Source: Candidatus Rifleibacteriota bacterium
GTDB taxonomy: Bacteria > Muiribacteriota > Ozemobacteria > Ozemobacterales > Ozemobacteraceae
Length of the DNA: 64,000 nt
Assembly: GCA_015233155.1 (NCBI GenBank)
Contig: JADFYG010000033.1
Location: forward strand, 1,093 to 65,092
Direction of reading: 5' to 3'
Within the stretch, counting starts at the first letter, position 1; the number at the start of each line of letters is the position of its first letter. The notes beneath the pieces were generated by a model that saw only the letters and a list, made by a program, of their open reading frames with translations, was not told the origin of the DNA and searched no databases. Shown here one piece after another: positions 49,222 through 59,269 of this stretch. A program made the translations under genes and the position numbers.

Positions 49222-50829
49222 ATGCGCCGCATCCAAACAAAGATTCAGCCGAGTTCCCCGGAATTCAGGGAGAACGTCGATTATCACAAGGGATTAGCCA
49301 GAGAGTTACAGGAAAAGCTTCAGAAGTTTGCTCAGGGCGGTCCCAAACATGCCCGTGAAAAGCATACCGCACGAGGCAAACTGCTGGTCAGAGACAGATT
49401 AGCTCACCTTTTCGACCCGAACACCCCATTTCTTGAATTATGTCCATTAGCGGCGCTTAGTATGTATGAGGATTCCGCCCCGGCCGCTGGAATGGTCACC
49501 GGCATCGGAGTCGTGAATGGCCGGGAAGTCATGATTGTAGCCAATGACGCCACAGTCAAGGGCGGCACATATTTCCCGATGACGATAAAGAAGCATCTTC
49601 GAGCCCAGGAAGTAGCCATGGAAAACAATCTTCCATGCATCTACCTCGTGGATTCCGGTGGAATTTTCCTGCCTCACCAAAGTGAGACGTTCCCGGACAG
49701 AGAACATTTTGGTCGAATTTTCTATAACCAGGCTCGAATGTCAGCCATGGGAATTCCTCAGATTTCAGTCGTTATGGGGTCATGTACCGCCGGTGGAGCC
49801 TATGTTCCGGCAATGAGCGACGAGAGTGTCATTGTCAAGAACCAGGGCACTATTTTCATTGGAGGCCCGCCACTCGTTAAGGCGGCCACGGGTGAAATCG
49901 TGACCGAGGAAGAGTTGGGCGGAGCGGATGTTCATTGCCGCATCTCCGGCGTTGCTGATCATTACGCGGAAAACGACGCTCACGCAATTTCAATCGCGCG
50001 TGACATCGTTGAGGCCTTGGCTCCACAGAATCGCACCGATATAGGCAGAATGACTCCGGAAGACCCTTTCTATGATCCGGAAGAACTTTACGGAATCGTC
50101 CCAAAAGATGATAGAAAGCCGTTCGATGTCAGGGAAATAATTGCGCGTATCGTCGATGGAAGCCGTTTTCAGGAGTTCAAGGCCCTGTATGGTTTGACCG
50201 TTGTCTGCGGCTTTGCCAGAATAATGGGATATCCGGTCGGAATAATCGGGAATAACGGAGTCCTCTTCTCTGAATCCTCTCTGAAAGCAGCTCATTTTGT
50301 AACATTGTGTTCTATGCGAAAAATTCCGCTCATTTTCCTTCAGAATATCACTGGTTTCATTGTCGGAAAACAGTATGAGCATGGAGGAATTGCCAGAGAC
50401 GGCGCAAAACTGGTTCATGCGGTTTCCAATGCGGACGTACCTAAATTCACGATCGTCATCGGGGGCTCCTATGGCGCAGGAAATTACGGTATGTGCGGTC
50501 GCGCATTCGGTCCCAGATTCATGTGGATGTGGCCCAACTCAAAGATTTGTGTCATGGGCGGCAAGCAGGCTGCCGGCGTGCTTTCGACTGTAAAAGTTGA
50601 GCAACTGAAAAAGCAGGGACAGGAAATCACTCCTGAAATGCTCGAACAAATCCAGGCGCCGATTCTTGCCAGATACGAAGAAGAGGCCAACTGCTATTAT
50701 TCGACCGGGAGAATCTGGGACGATGGAATAATCGACTTGAAGAACACCAGAAATATATTGGGGCTTGGAATTCCTGTTACATTGAATAGCCAGATTCCCA
50801 ATTATAAACTCGGAATTATGAGGATGTGA
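49222..50829 (+). CDS. Acyl-CoA carboxylase carboxyltransferase, methylcrotonyl-CoA carboxylase beta-like
   Basis: [77 protein letters not shown]. Confidence 0.93.
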   Translation: MRRIQTKIQPSSPEFRENVDYHKGLARELQEKLQKFAQGGPKHAREKHTARGKLLVRDRLAHLFDPNTPFLELCPLAALSMYEDSAPAAGMVTGIGVVNGREVMIVANDATVKGGTYFPMTIKKHLRAQEVAMENNLPCIYLVDSGGIFLPHQSETFPDREHFGRIFYNQARMSAMGIPQISVVMGSCTAGGAYVPAMSDESVIVKNQGTIFIGGPPLVKAATGEIVTEEELGGADVHCRISGVADHYAENDAHAISIARDIVEALAPQNRTDIGRMTPEDPFYDPEELYGIVPKDDRKPFDVREIIARIVDGSRFQEFKALYGLTVVCGFARIMGYPVGIIGNNGVLFSESSLKAAHFVTLCSMRKIPLIFLQNITGFIVGKQYEHGGIARDGAKLVHAVSNADVPKFTIVIGGSYGAGNYGMCGRAFGPRFMWMWPNSKICVMGGKQAAGVLSTVKVEQLKKQGQEITPEMLEQIQAPILARYEEEANCYYSTGRIWDDGIIDLKNTRNILGLGIPVTLNSQIPNYKLGIMRM

Positions 50830-50833
50830 GTAA

Positions 50834-51637
50834 ATGACTGCAGAAAAGGCTTTTGAAACGATAATTTATCAACAGGAAGGACCTGTTGCACGGGTAACTC
50901 TCAACAGGCCCGTGGTCCATAATGCATTCAATAGCGCCATGATAGAAGAACTGATCCGAATTTTCACTTCTATCTCTAATGATAAATCAGTAAGGGTCGT
51001 AGTATTTGGCGGATCCGGTAAATCATTCTGCGCCGGGGCCGATCTGAACTGGATGCGGGAAATAATAAAATTTTCCTATGAGGAAAACCTTCGCGACTCA
51101 AACCGCGTCGCGGATATGATGGAAGCGATCAATTTCTGCCGTAAACCGGTAATAGCTAAAGTACAAGGTGCTACTCTCGGCGGCGGAACAGGACTTGCAG
51201 CCGCCTGCGACCTTGTTATCGCATCTGAAGCCGCTTTTTTCAGTTTATCAGAGGTGAAGATCGGTCTTGTTCCGGCATGTATTGCCCCTTACGTCATAGC
51301 ACGAATCGGCCCCGGAAAAGCCCGTGAATGTTTCATAACCGGCGAACGCCTTTCGGCATTAAAGGCTGTTCAAATCGGCCTTGCCACAGAAGTAGTCTCC
51401 GCGGACAAACTCGACAGTCGGGTAAACGAAAGAGTCGCCGAAATTCTCAATAACGGTCCGGAAGCAATTGCGGAGGCCAAGGCTCTCGTGGCGTCAGTCA
51501 CCGGAATGCCCATCGCTGAAGCGAAAAAACATACTGCGGAAATCATTGCGCGGCTTCGAATCAGCCCGGAAGGCCAGGAAGGAATGGACGCCTTCCTGAG
51601 CATGCGCAAACCTAAATGGGTAGTGGCAAATGATTAA
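50834..51637 (+). CDS. Enoyl-CoA hydratase family, probable methylglutaconyl-CoA hydratase
   Basis: SFCAGADLNWMREI, KVQGATLGGGTGLAAACDLVIA, LSEVKIGLVPACIAPYV; adjacent to MCC genes. Confidence 0.9.
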   Translation: MTAEKAFETIIYQQEGPVARVTLNRPVVHNAFNSAMIEELIRIFTSISNDKSVRVVVFGGSGKSFCAGADLNWMREIIKFSYEENLRDSNRVADMMEAINFCRKPVIAKVQGATLGGGTGLAAACDLVIASEAAFFSLSEVKIGLVPACIAPYVIARIGPGKARECFITGERLSALKAVQIGLATEVVSADKLDSRVNERVAEILNNGPEAIAEAKALVASVTGMPIAEAKKHTAEIIARLRISPEGQEGMDAFLSMRKPKWVVAND

Positions 51638-53117
51638 AAAGGTTCTTATAGCAAATCGATCTGAAATTGCCGTTCGAATTATCAGAGCTGCCAGAGAAGA
51701 AGGTATTTCGTCCGTTGCCGTTTATTCCGATGTGGACAAGGATGCTCTTCATGTCCGAATGGCCGATGAAAGTTACAATATAGGCCTTCCGCCTGCAAAA
51801 GAGAGTTATCTTAACGCGGATAAAATAATTGAAACCGCCTTGAAGGCAAATTGTCAGGCAATTCATCCGGGATATGGCTTTTTAGCGGAAAATGCTGATT
51901 TCGCAAAAAAAGTTGAGGATGCAGGCCTGATATTCGTCGGACCGTCTCATGCATCGGTTTTAGCTATGGGCGATAAAATTCAGGCTCGTAACCTGATGAC
52001 TAAAGCCGGGGTTCCGGTTGTACCAGGCATTCTTGCAAAAATTGATTCGTTCAGTCATGCAAAAAAAGAGGCCGAACAACTTGGGTATCCGATACTTGTA
52101 AAAGCCGCCGGAGGCGGAGGAGGAAAAGGGATACGGCTGGTCAGCAATTCGAACGAGCTCGAAGCCGCATTGGAAGCCGCCGCCCGGGAGGCGACTTCCG
52201 CATTCAGTGACCCCAGAGTTTATCTGGAAAAATATCTGGAGAAGCCCAGGCATATCGAAGTACAAGTTCTTGCTGATTCATTTGGAAACACCGTCCATCT
52301 GTTCGAAAGAGAATGCTCAATCCAGAGGCGCCATCAAAAGGTCATAGAAGAATCTCCCTCTTTCATCGTGGATGATGATTTGCGGGCGAAAATGGGCAAT
52401 GCGGCTGTCCGGGCTGCAAAAGCGGTAAATTATCGAAGTGCCGGAACCATCGAATTTCTGGTCGATCAGAATAAAAACTTTTTTTTCCTCGAGATGAACA
52501 CCCGCATCCAGGTCGAGCACCCTTTAACTGAGTTGATTACCGGCCTCGATCTTGTTCGGCTCCAGTTCAGGATCGCCAATGGCGCGAAAATTCCGTTTAC
52601 ACAGGATCAGATCCATAGACACGGACATGCTATTGAATGCCGGATTTATGCGGAAGATCCCGAGAACAACTTCCTCCCCTCCCCCGGAAAACTGCACCTG
52701 GTCAGAATGCCGCAAGGCCCCGGAATTCGCGTGGACTCCGGAATTGAGACCGGCCTCGAAATATCAATTTATTATGACCCTATTCTCAGCAAAATAATTG
52801 CATGGGGAGAAAACCGGGAAACAGCGCGGCAGAGAATGCTTATCGCCCTCCGGGAAACAGTAGTATTAGGCGTACAAACCCCGGTCTCATTCCTGCTGGA
52901 TGTCCTGAATGACCCGAATTTTATATCCGGACATACGCATACGGGTTTCCTGGAAGAACATGGCTTCATAAACAAGCCGCCGACGGACAAAGAGGTTCCC
53001 CTGGAAGTCCTCGTCGCCGCAGCGTTGTATCGACCCGAAAGAGCTGTTGCCGCGGAAGGAAAAACTCTTTCCTCGACACCATGGACCGAAATCGGGCCAT
53101 GGAAAATCGGAGGATGA
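51630..53117 (+). CDS. Biotin carboxylase subunit (acyl-CoA carboxylase)
   Basis: KKVLIANRSEIAVRIIRAARE, AAGGGGGKGIRLV, FLEMNTRIQVEHPLTE. Confidence 0.95.
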   Translation: MIKKVLIANRSEIAVRIIRAAREEGISSVAVYSDVDKDALHVRMADESYNIGLPPAKESYLNADKIIETALKANCQAIHPGYGFLAENADFAKKVEDAGLIFVGPSHASVLAMGDKIQARNLMTKAGVPVVPGILAKIDSFSHAKKEAEQLGYPILVKAAGGGGGKGIRLVSNSNELEAALEAAAREATSAFSDPRVYLEKYLEKPRHIEVQVLADSFGNTVHLFERECSIQRRHQKVIEESPSFIVDDDLRAKMGNAAVRAAKAVNYRSAGTIEFLVDQNKNFFFLEMNTRIQVEHPLTELITGLDLVRLQFRIANGAKIPFTQDQIHRHGHAIECRIYAEDPENNFLPSPGKLHLVRMPQGPGIRVDSGIETGLEISIYYDPILSKIIAWGENRETARQRMLIALRETVVLGVQTPVSFLLDVLNDPNFISGHTHTGFLEEHGFINKPPTDKEVPLEVLVAAALYRPERAVAAEGKTLSSTPWTEIGPWKIGG

Positions 53118-53120
53118 CCA

Positions 53121-53648
53121 ATGGAAAGAAGTTTCAAGGTAGGGGAAAAGGTATATATAGTTCAGATTTCAAGCCAGACACAGGCCCCGGAAGCGGGAGA
53201 ATGCGCCATCAAGGCAACCGTTGACGGCAAGGAAATAGAAATTTCCCTGAATCGCGTTGCGAATGGAGAATTCATAATCAACAAGGCGGGAAAGCAGACT
53301 CGTCTTTTTCTGGCCCAGGGAAAATCCGGAGAGATTTTTGTTCATCGACAGGGCAGGGTTTATACCGTCGCTCCTGTGGAAAAAGATTTCGGAGCTGGTG
53401 AAAATGCTGGCCCGGTCAGCAGTCGTCTTGTCGCGACGATGCCTGGAAAGATTCTGAAAGTTCTGGTTGAACTTGGGCAAACTGTTGAAAAGAACCAGCC
53501 TGTTTTAATCATGGAATCAATGAAAATGGAAATGACTCAAACCGTTCACTTTCACGGGAAAGTTGAAGAGATCTGTGTTAAAGCCGGAGATCAGGTCAAT
53601 GCCGGAGCTTTGATGGTCCGCATCGAACCGACGCCGAAGGACAATTAA
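53121..53648 (+). CDS. Biotin carboxyl carrier (biotinyl-domain) protein
   Basis: VLIMESMKMEMTQTV biotinylation motif. Confidence 0.92.
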   Translation: MERSFKVGEKVYIVQISSQTQAPEAGECAIKATVDGKEIEISLNRVANGEFIINKAGKQTRLFLAQGKSGEIFVHRQGRVYTVAPVEKDFGAGENAGPVSSRLVATMPGKILKVLVELGQTVEKNQPVLIMESMKMEMTQTVHFHGKVEEICVKAGDQVNAGALMVRIEPTPKDN

Positions 53649-53680
53649 CCACAGATGAATACAGATTATAAGGAGTAAAT

Positions 53681-54868
53681 ATGGATTTTGATTGGACAAA
53701 CGATCAGATTGAATTTCGGAAAATGGCCAGAGATTTCGCGGAGCGCGAAATTCGACCAGTTGCCGCATGGATTGAGGGGCGGGATCAACCAAATGGGTTA
53801 GGAAACTTTCCCAGAGAGCTCCTTCAAAAAATGGGCAAAGCAGGGTTCATGAGTTGTCTTCATGACAAGGAGTTCGGAGGCAATGGAAAAGGGTTGCTGT
53901 ACGAATGTATTATCGCCGAAGAATTCGGAGCTGTCAGCCCTGCCGCTGAGCTGGCCCGACTGGTTTCATGCGCCCTTTTTGGAATGCCACTGGCAATGTT
54001 CGGAACGAAAGAGCAGAAAGCCGAATTTCTGCCAAAGATTCTGGCCGGAGAATTAATCGGCGCAATCGGAATTACCGAACCCAACGTGGGCTCAGATACT
54101 GCGGGAATGAAAACGACAGCTATACTCGATGGCGATACATGGGTAATAAACGGGGAAAAACGTTTCATTACGAATGGCAGTCAGGCCGATGTATTAAGCC
54201 TTTTTGCAATCACGGATCCAACAGTAAAAGCACATAAAGGAATGAGCACATTTCTTTTTGAAACGAAAACTCCCGGCTTTTCAGTAGTCAAGAATTATGA
54301 AATGCATGGTATGCATGGAATGCGTGTTTCTCATCTGGCTTTCAATAACTGCAGAATTCCCAGGCATCGCCTGCTTGGCCAGTTAAACCAGGGTTTCAAA
54401 CAGCTGATGATGGAACTCGACAAAGAGCGTATAGCCCTTGCGGCGGAATCTCTCGGCATGGGAAGAGCCTGCATTGAAGCCGCGCTGAAATTTTCGCAGG
54501 AAAGAGTGCAATTTGGTAAGCCAATTAAGGATTTCGAGGGAATATCCTTCAAAATTGCCGAAAATGCAACCTTGCTGGAAGCATCTCAACTGATGGTTCA
54601 TCGTGCAGCCTGTAAAGCCGACAAAAATTTACCTTGTACAAAAGAAGCCGCTATGGCGAAGCTTTTCGCATGCGATGAAGTCATCAGGATTTGTGACGAC
54701 TGCATCCAGATTCTTGGCGGAACCGGGTACACCTGCGATAGTTTCGTTGAACAATTTTACCGGGATGCGCGTCTGATGTCGATCGGCGGCGGAACTCGCG
54801 AAATCATGAAATATCTTATTTCCCGTGAAGTTTATTCACAAGCCGGCTATTCTTCAAAGGGCGCCTGA
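53681..54868 (+). CDS. Acyl-CoA dehydrogenase, isovaleryl/long-chain-like
   Basis: ACAD motifs; MMELDKERIALAAESLG and SIGGGTREIM pattern, consistent with the IVD/LCAD catalytic arrangement. Confidence 0.9.
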   Translation: MDFDWTNDQIEFRKMARDFAEREIRPVAAWIEGRDQPNGLGNFPRELLQKMGKAGFMSCLHDKEFGGNGKGLLYECIIAEEFGAVSPAAELARLVSCALFGMPLAMFGTKEQKAEFLPKILAGELIGAIGITEPNVGSDTAGMKTTAILDGDTWVINGEKRFITNGSQADVLSLFAITDPTVKAHKGMSTFLFETKTPGFSVVKNYEMHGMHGMRVSHLAFNNCRIPRHRLLGQLNQGFKQLMMELDKERIALAAESLGMGRACIEAALKFSQERVQFGKPIKDFEGISFKIAENATLLEASQLMVHRAACKADKNLPCTKEAAMAKLFACDEVIRICDDCIQILGGTGYTCDSFVEQFYRDARLMSIGGGTREIMKYLISREVYSQAGYSSKGA

Positions 54869-54877
54869 AAACATAAA

Positions 54878-55942
54878 ATGGAAACATTTGAATTGATGCA
54901 TGGAGCAGGCCTGGAACAGATCATCTTTTTCAGGGAAGATTCGGTTGATTTAAAAGCGGTTGTAGCCATTCACAATACTCTCCTCGGGCCTGCGATCGGT
55001 GGTATACGGGTAATGGATTATCCAGACCAGGAAAGCATGTTGAAGGATGCTACAGAGCTGGCACGCGAGATGACCCTGCGCACTGGTCTTTCCGACTGCG
55101 ACTTCGGAGGAGGCAGCGCCATACTCTGCGGAAACTCCAGGAAGGGCGAAGCTTATTTCCGGGCTTTCGGAAGATTTATCAATCGTCTGGCCGGCCAGTT
55201 CTATGCCATCATGGAAGTCGGAACAGACAGCAAGGATTTGAAACACATCAAAAGAGAAACAAACTACGTACTGGCGCTTCCCGAAGCTTTCGGAGGTATC
55301 GCCGACCCTACCAGCATTACTGCCCAGGGTCTTCTTCACGGTATCAGGGCCACTGCAAAAATAGTCTTCGGACAATCAAGTCTGGAAAATGTCACTTGTT
55401 TAGTGCAAGGTGCCGGGCGAATTGGAAGCAACATAGTCGAGCTGCTCGTCCAGGCAAAGGCAAAACTTCTGGTCAGCGATAAAAATTACGACAGGATCAA
55501 GAACATCCAGGACCGCTATCCCGAAGTGTCCATGGTCCGCCCCGAGGAAGTCGTGGATACAAAGTGCGATTTGATCGTTCCGTGTGCTCTCGGAAATCTG
55601 GTTAATTCCCAGACTGTAGAACGCCTTAAATGTCGTGCTATCGCAGGTGGTGCCAGTAATATAATTCCGGATATGGAAACCGGCGAGCTTCTGCACAAAC
55701 ACAATATCCTGTATACACCTCATTTTTTAATTGATTCAGGAGAAGTAATTCAGGCTGATTATGAGTTGAAAAAGCGTTCACGCACTCTCCTGCAATCCGC
55801 AATCGGAGAGATTTACGGACGCACCCTTGAGCTTCTTGAATCGGCAAGGGAGAACAGGGAACCGCCTGTCAAAACAGCGTTGAGATTGGCAACAGAACGT
55901 TTCGCCAATATAGGCAGTATCGGCCGCCGGATTTCCATCTGA
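54878..55942 (+). CDS. Leu/Val/Phe (Glu/Leu family) dehydrogenase
   Basis: LLGPAIGGIRVMDY...LAREMTLRTGLSDCDFGGGSAIL...VQGAGRIGSNIVELLV. Confidence 0.9.
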   Translation: METFELMHGAGLEQIIFFREDSVDLKAVVAIHNTLLGPAIGGIRVMDYPDQESMLKDATELAREMTLRTGLSDCDFGGGSAILCGNSRKGEAYFRAFGRFINRLAGQFYAIMEVGTDSKDLKHIKRETNYVLALPEAFGGIADPTSITAQGLLHGIRATAKIVFGQSSLENVTCLVQGAGRIGSNIVELLVQAKAKLLVSDKNYDRIKNIQDRYPEVSMVRPEEVVDTKCDLIVPCALGNLVNSQTVERLKCRAIAGGASNIIPDMETGELLHKHNILYTPHFLIDSGEVIQADYELKKRSRTLLQSAIGEIYGRTLELLESARENREPPVKTALRLATERFANIGSIGRRISI

Positions 55943-55959
55943 GAAAAGACGAAGTAAAC

Positions 55960-57966
55960 ATGAAAAGCAGTAAGAGTTTCCTTATTCTCGTTATAAATCC
56001 TGGTTCTACCTCCACAAAAATCGGAATCTTCGAAGATGAACTCTGCAAGTCTGAAAAGATACTTCGACATAGTTCCACCGAGCTGGAGAAATTCGAGAAA
56101 ATATGGGATCAATATGAGTTTCGTAAGCGGGAAATTCTGGCTTTTCTGAAGTCTACCAACGTCGATCTTACTAAATTTCATTGCGTCGTAGGACGCGGTG
56201 GGCCGCTTAAACCAATAGAAAGCGGCACATATCGCGTCGATGAAAGAATGATCAACGACCTGCGATGCGGTATCCAGGGGCAACACGCTTCAAATCTCGG
56301 CGGTGTCCTCGCCTATGGCATAGGCTGGGATTATTCCATCCCCTCCTTCATTGTCGATCCTATTTCAGTCGATGAATTGGAGCCTGTTTCACGTTACTCC
56401 GGCATTGCCGAAATCCCTCGATACAGCCTGGTTCACGCACTCAATATCAAGGCTACGGCAAGAAAAGTCGCCAGGGATATCAAACGCCCGCTTGAAGATT
56501 TGAATCTCATCGTCGCACATCTGGGCGGCGGAATCACCGTCGCCGCGCTGAAAAAAGGGCGCATTGTCGATGTAAATAACGGACTTTGCGAGGGACCTTT
56601 CACTCCGGAACGTTCCGGGTCAGTGCCCCTGATTCCGCTCGTCGAAATGTGTTTCTCCGGGAAATACGACAAAAAGAGTATATTGAAGAAAATTGTCGGG
56701 AAGGGCGGACTGACAAGTTATCTCAATACAAACAGCTGCGCGGAAGTCGAAGCGCTCATCCGCGCAGGCAACACCCGCGCAAAGATCATTTTTGAAGCGA
56801 TGGCCTACCAGATTTCCACTGAAATCGGCGCCCGAGCAGTGACACTTTTCGGAAAAGTCGATGGAATCATTCTGACTGGTGGCATGGCTCATTCCGCTAT
56901 GCTTACCAACCTGATCGAGGAACGTTGTTCTTTTCTGGGAAACGTTCAGCGTTACCCGGGGGAGGACGAATTGGAAGCCCTTGCCCTGGGCGGACTTCGC
57001 GTCCTTCGCGGAGAAGAGGCGGCCAAAACATACGATGCGAAAAAGAAAAGTATCGGTATTTTCTTCTCCGAGAATCTCCAGGAATATGATCTGGCAATAC
57101 AAGCCCTTGAAAGGGAGTTGCGTGAGCACGGGTATAGATTCCGGCAGAGCGACGAAAATCTGGAGATCATCGTTCGCAACGCCCACGGGAATACAGCCAT
57201 TATGCATGACGCCGCGGAGGAATTCCTTGCACGAAATGTCGATCTTGTCGTTTCTATAGGCTCCCCGGCCGCGGCCGCCACAAAGTTGTATTTGAAAGGG
57301 CATGTGATTCCCGTAATCTGCGTTGCCTGCTTCGACCCGGTGGTCATGGGGTTGGCTGAGAGTTATGCGGGGTCCGGCAACAATATTGCGGGCAACTGTT
57401 ATCGAATCGATATCGAGAATCAGATCAAAGAAGGGCTGTGCCCATTGATCCCGGGTCTGAAACGTTTAGGTGTAATTTATAAATCAGGAGAATTACAGTC
57501 AGAGATCCAACTGGACGAAACCAGGGAAGTGGGACAGAAATTGGGATTCGAAGTGATTTGTTTCGATTGCCAGACTCCCGAGGATCTGACCAGCGGCGCC
57601 GTATTTTTCCGCAAGCAGCTGGTTCAGGCTGTTTTCCTCGCATCCGACACAACTGCTGCCGGAGCAACCGAGCAACATTTAATGCCCTTGACCGAAAAAA
57701 TTCCGACTCTCTGCGCCCTCGAATCGACAGTAAAAAAGGGGGGGCTTGTCGGGCGGGTTGCCGACTGGGACTCTCTATGCAAAGACTCGGTCGGAATCGG
57801 CCTGGACATCCTGGAAGGTGCAGCTCCCGCAAAAATCCCGATCTCTCGAAATCCGAATGCAAGAACGATAATCAATCTTCGCACGGCTAAGATGCTCGGA
57901 ATCAAACCCTCAGAAGAATTCATGAAATCCGCGGAAGAAAAACTGTTCGCAGACGTGGAGCAATAG
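55960..57966 (+). CDS. buk: Butyrate kinase fused to C-terminal ABC-transporter-substrate-binding-like domain
   Basis: LVINPGSTSTKIGIFEDE, VAHLGGGITVAALKKGRIVDVNNGL, ILTGGMAHS; then KSIGIFFSENLQEYDLAIQALEREL...VVSIGSPAAAATKLYLKG..PVICVACFDPV...KRLGVIYKSGELQSEIQLDE. Confidence 0.87.
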   Translation: MKSSKSFLILVINPGSTSTKIGIFEDELCKSEKILRHSSTELEKFEKIWDQYEFRKREILAFLKSTNVDLTKFHCVVGRGGPLKPIESGTYRVDERMINDLRCGIQGQHASNLGGVLAYGIGWDYSIPSFIVDPISVDELEPVSRYSGIAEIPRYSLVHALNIKATARKVARDIKRPLEDLNLIVAHLGGGITVAALKKGRIVDVNNGLCEGPFTPERSGSVPLIPLVEMCFSGKYDKKSILKKIVGKGGLTSYLNTNSCAEVEALIRAGNTRAKIIFEAMAYQISTEIGARAVTLFGKVDGIILTGGMAHSAMLTNLIEERCSFLGNVQRYPGEDELEALALGGLRVLRGEEAAKTYDAKKKSIGIFFSENLQEYDLAIQALERELREHGYRFRQSDENLEIIVRNAHGNTAIMHDAAEEFLARNVDLVVSIGSPAAAATKLYLKGHVIPVICVACFDPVVMGLAESYAGSGNNIAGNCYRIDIENQIKEGLCPLIPGLKRLGVIYKSGELQSEIQLDETREVGQKLGFEVICFDCQTPEDLTSGAVFFRKQLVQAVFLASDTTAAGATEQHLMPLTEKIPTLCALESTVKKGGLVGRVADWDSLCKDSVGIGLDILEGAAPAKIPISRNPNARTIINLRTAKMLGIKPSEEFMKSAEEKLFADVEQ

Positions 57967-57970
57967 GCGC

Positions 57971-59224
57971 ATGCTGAAAAATCCACGAACACCCCAGCAA
58001 AAATCGCCCATACCGGTGATTTTGACCGGGAAAAAGTGGGCTCCTTCAACCGAAGGTTCAACCAAATCAGGTAAGAATTATGGATATATTGTCGTCGTTA
58101 TTTTTTGTCTTGCCGCCTTTCTGCTCTGGCGGATATTTTCAGGAGGAGCTCCGACACAAGCCGTCATAACGCCAATTGCCGCGCCTCAAACCGCTTCACC
58201 AACCATTGCCTCTGCTTCTGTCACAGACAAGGCTATTTCGACTCCGCTCCCGGACAGGATAGCTTCAGCTACAATAACGGAGAAGACGGCTTCGGCTACG
58301 ATCCAGGACAAGATAGCCTCAGCTTCGATTCCAGGCAGCATAACCTCGACTCTGCTCTCAGACAAGATCGCCTCGGCTAAGATTCCGGACAAAACAGCCT
58401 CAACGCCGATACAAGTTAATATTGCATCGATGACAATCCCGCCAATGGTTGCAGTGCCCGTGGCCAGCCATGTTATGCATGTAAAAACAGATAACCAGGA
58501 TATTTCGGGCGTTCCATCACTGAAGAGGCATTCCAGACTTCTCATGGGCTTGCGGCCGGTTCTTCAGGCTGACGGTTGGAAGATCACATGGGTTAGCCGT
58601 AAAAAGGGAGTCTCGTGCAGAAACGACGCAGGGAGTTCCCTTATCATCATCCCCGGGAATAAACGGGCTATCTTGAATGGAAAGCCTCTCTATTCGAGTG
58701 AAAAGCCACTCGTCACAAAAAACGGGCAGCTTTTCGTTTCCATAGAACTGTTGAATGATATCCTTGATGGCAGACTTTCCATAGTCGGCGGTCGCTCGTC
58801 TCGTGAACTGAAAGTTCGTCTGGCCGCGACAAAAACAAATGCTGGCACCGACATGCAGGCATCGAAAAATATATTGTCTGCAACCAGAGAACTGTCCGGA
58901 ATTACCGCCGTTCGACGGAAAGGGCACCTCATGATCAGTCTTCGTCAGGTCCTTGAGGCCGATGGCTGGACGATTACCTGGAAAGACATGAAAATGGGCG
59001 CGATGTGTAATAAAGGTGATTCCCGGGTCTTTGCTGTTGCCCCCGGGAAAATCAAAAGTAAGCTGAATGATACGACGATCAGAAACAGGCGGACTCCAAT
59101 CATCCATCGTAAACGTCTTCTTGTTGCCGCGACCACTCTTGAAAAGGTGTTGGAATGCAGGATTACCCTGCTAAGCTTCAGCAGAAAGTCTCATGAGGCC
59201 GAAATCCGGCTTTCCGGTGGCTAG
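57971..59224 (+). CDS. Membrane-anchored protein with 9-aa repeats and two stalk (Cu-amine-oxidase N1-like) domains
   Basis: N-terminal TM, TASATIQDKI-type repeats, two GLRPVLQADGWKITW / SLRQVLEADGWTITW domains. Confidence 0.78.
   Translation: MLKNPRTPQQKSPIPVILTGKKWAPSTEGSTKSGKNYGYIVVVIFCLAAFLLWRIFSGGAPTQAVITPIAAPQTASPTIASASVTDKAISTPLPDRIASATITEKTASATIQDKIASASIPGSITSTLLSDKIASAKIPDKTASTPIQVNIASMTIPPMVAVPVASHVMHVKTDNQDISGVPSLKRHSRLLMGLRPVLQADGWKITWVSRKKGVSCRNDAGSSLIIIPGNKRAILNGKPLYSSEKPLVTKNGQLFVSIELLNDILDGRLSIVGGRSSRELKVRLAATKTNAGTDMQASKNILSATRELSGITAVRRKGHLMISLRQVLEADGWTITWKDMKMGAMCNKGDSRVFAVAPGKIKSKLNDTTIRNRRTPIIHRKRLLVAATTLEKVLECRITLLSFSRKSHEAEIRLSGG
58208..58450 (+). repeat. 27-bp (9-aa) imperfect in-frame tandem repeat, about 9 units
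   Basis: ASASVTDKA/ISTPLPDRI/ASATITEKT/ASATIQDKI/ASASIPGSI/TSTLLSDKI/ASAKIPDKT/ASTPIQVNI/ASMTIPPMV. Confidence 0.85.
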
Positions 59225-59269
59225 TTTCCAGCTGTTAATTATTAGATTGTTATATAAAGAGGTCTTTAA

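Noticed and set aside
58186-58545. Minus-strand ORF encoding repetitive AEAILS... peptide
   Set aside because: It is the antisense reading of the 27-bp repeat inside a supported CDS; its apparent pattern comes from the repeat
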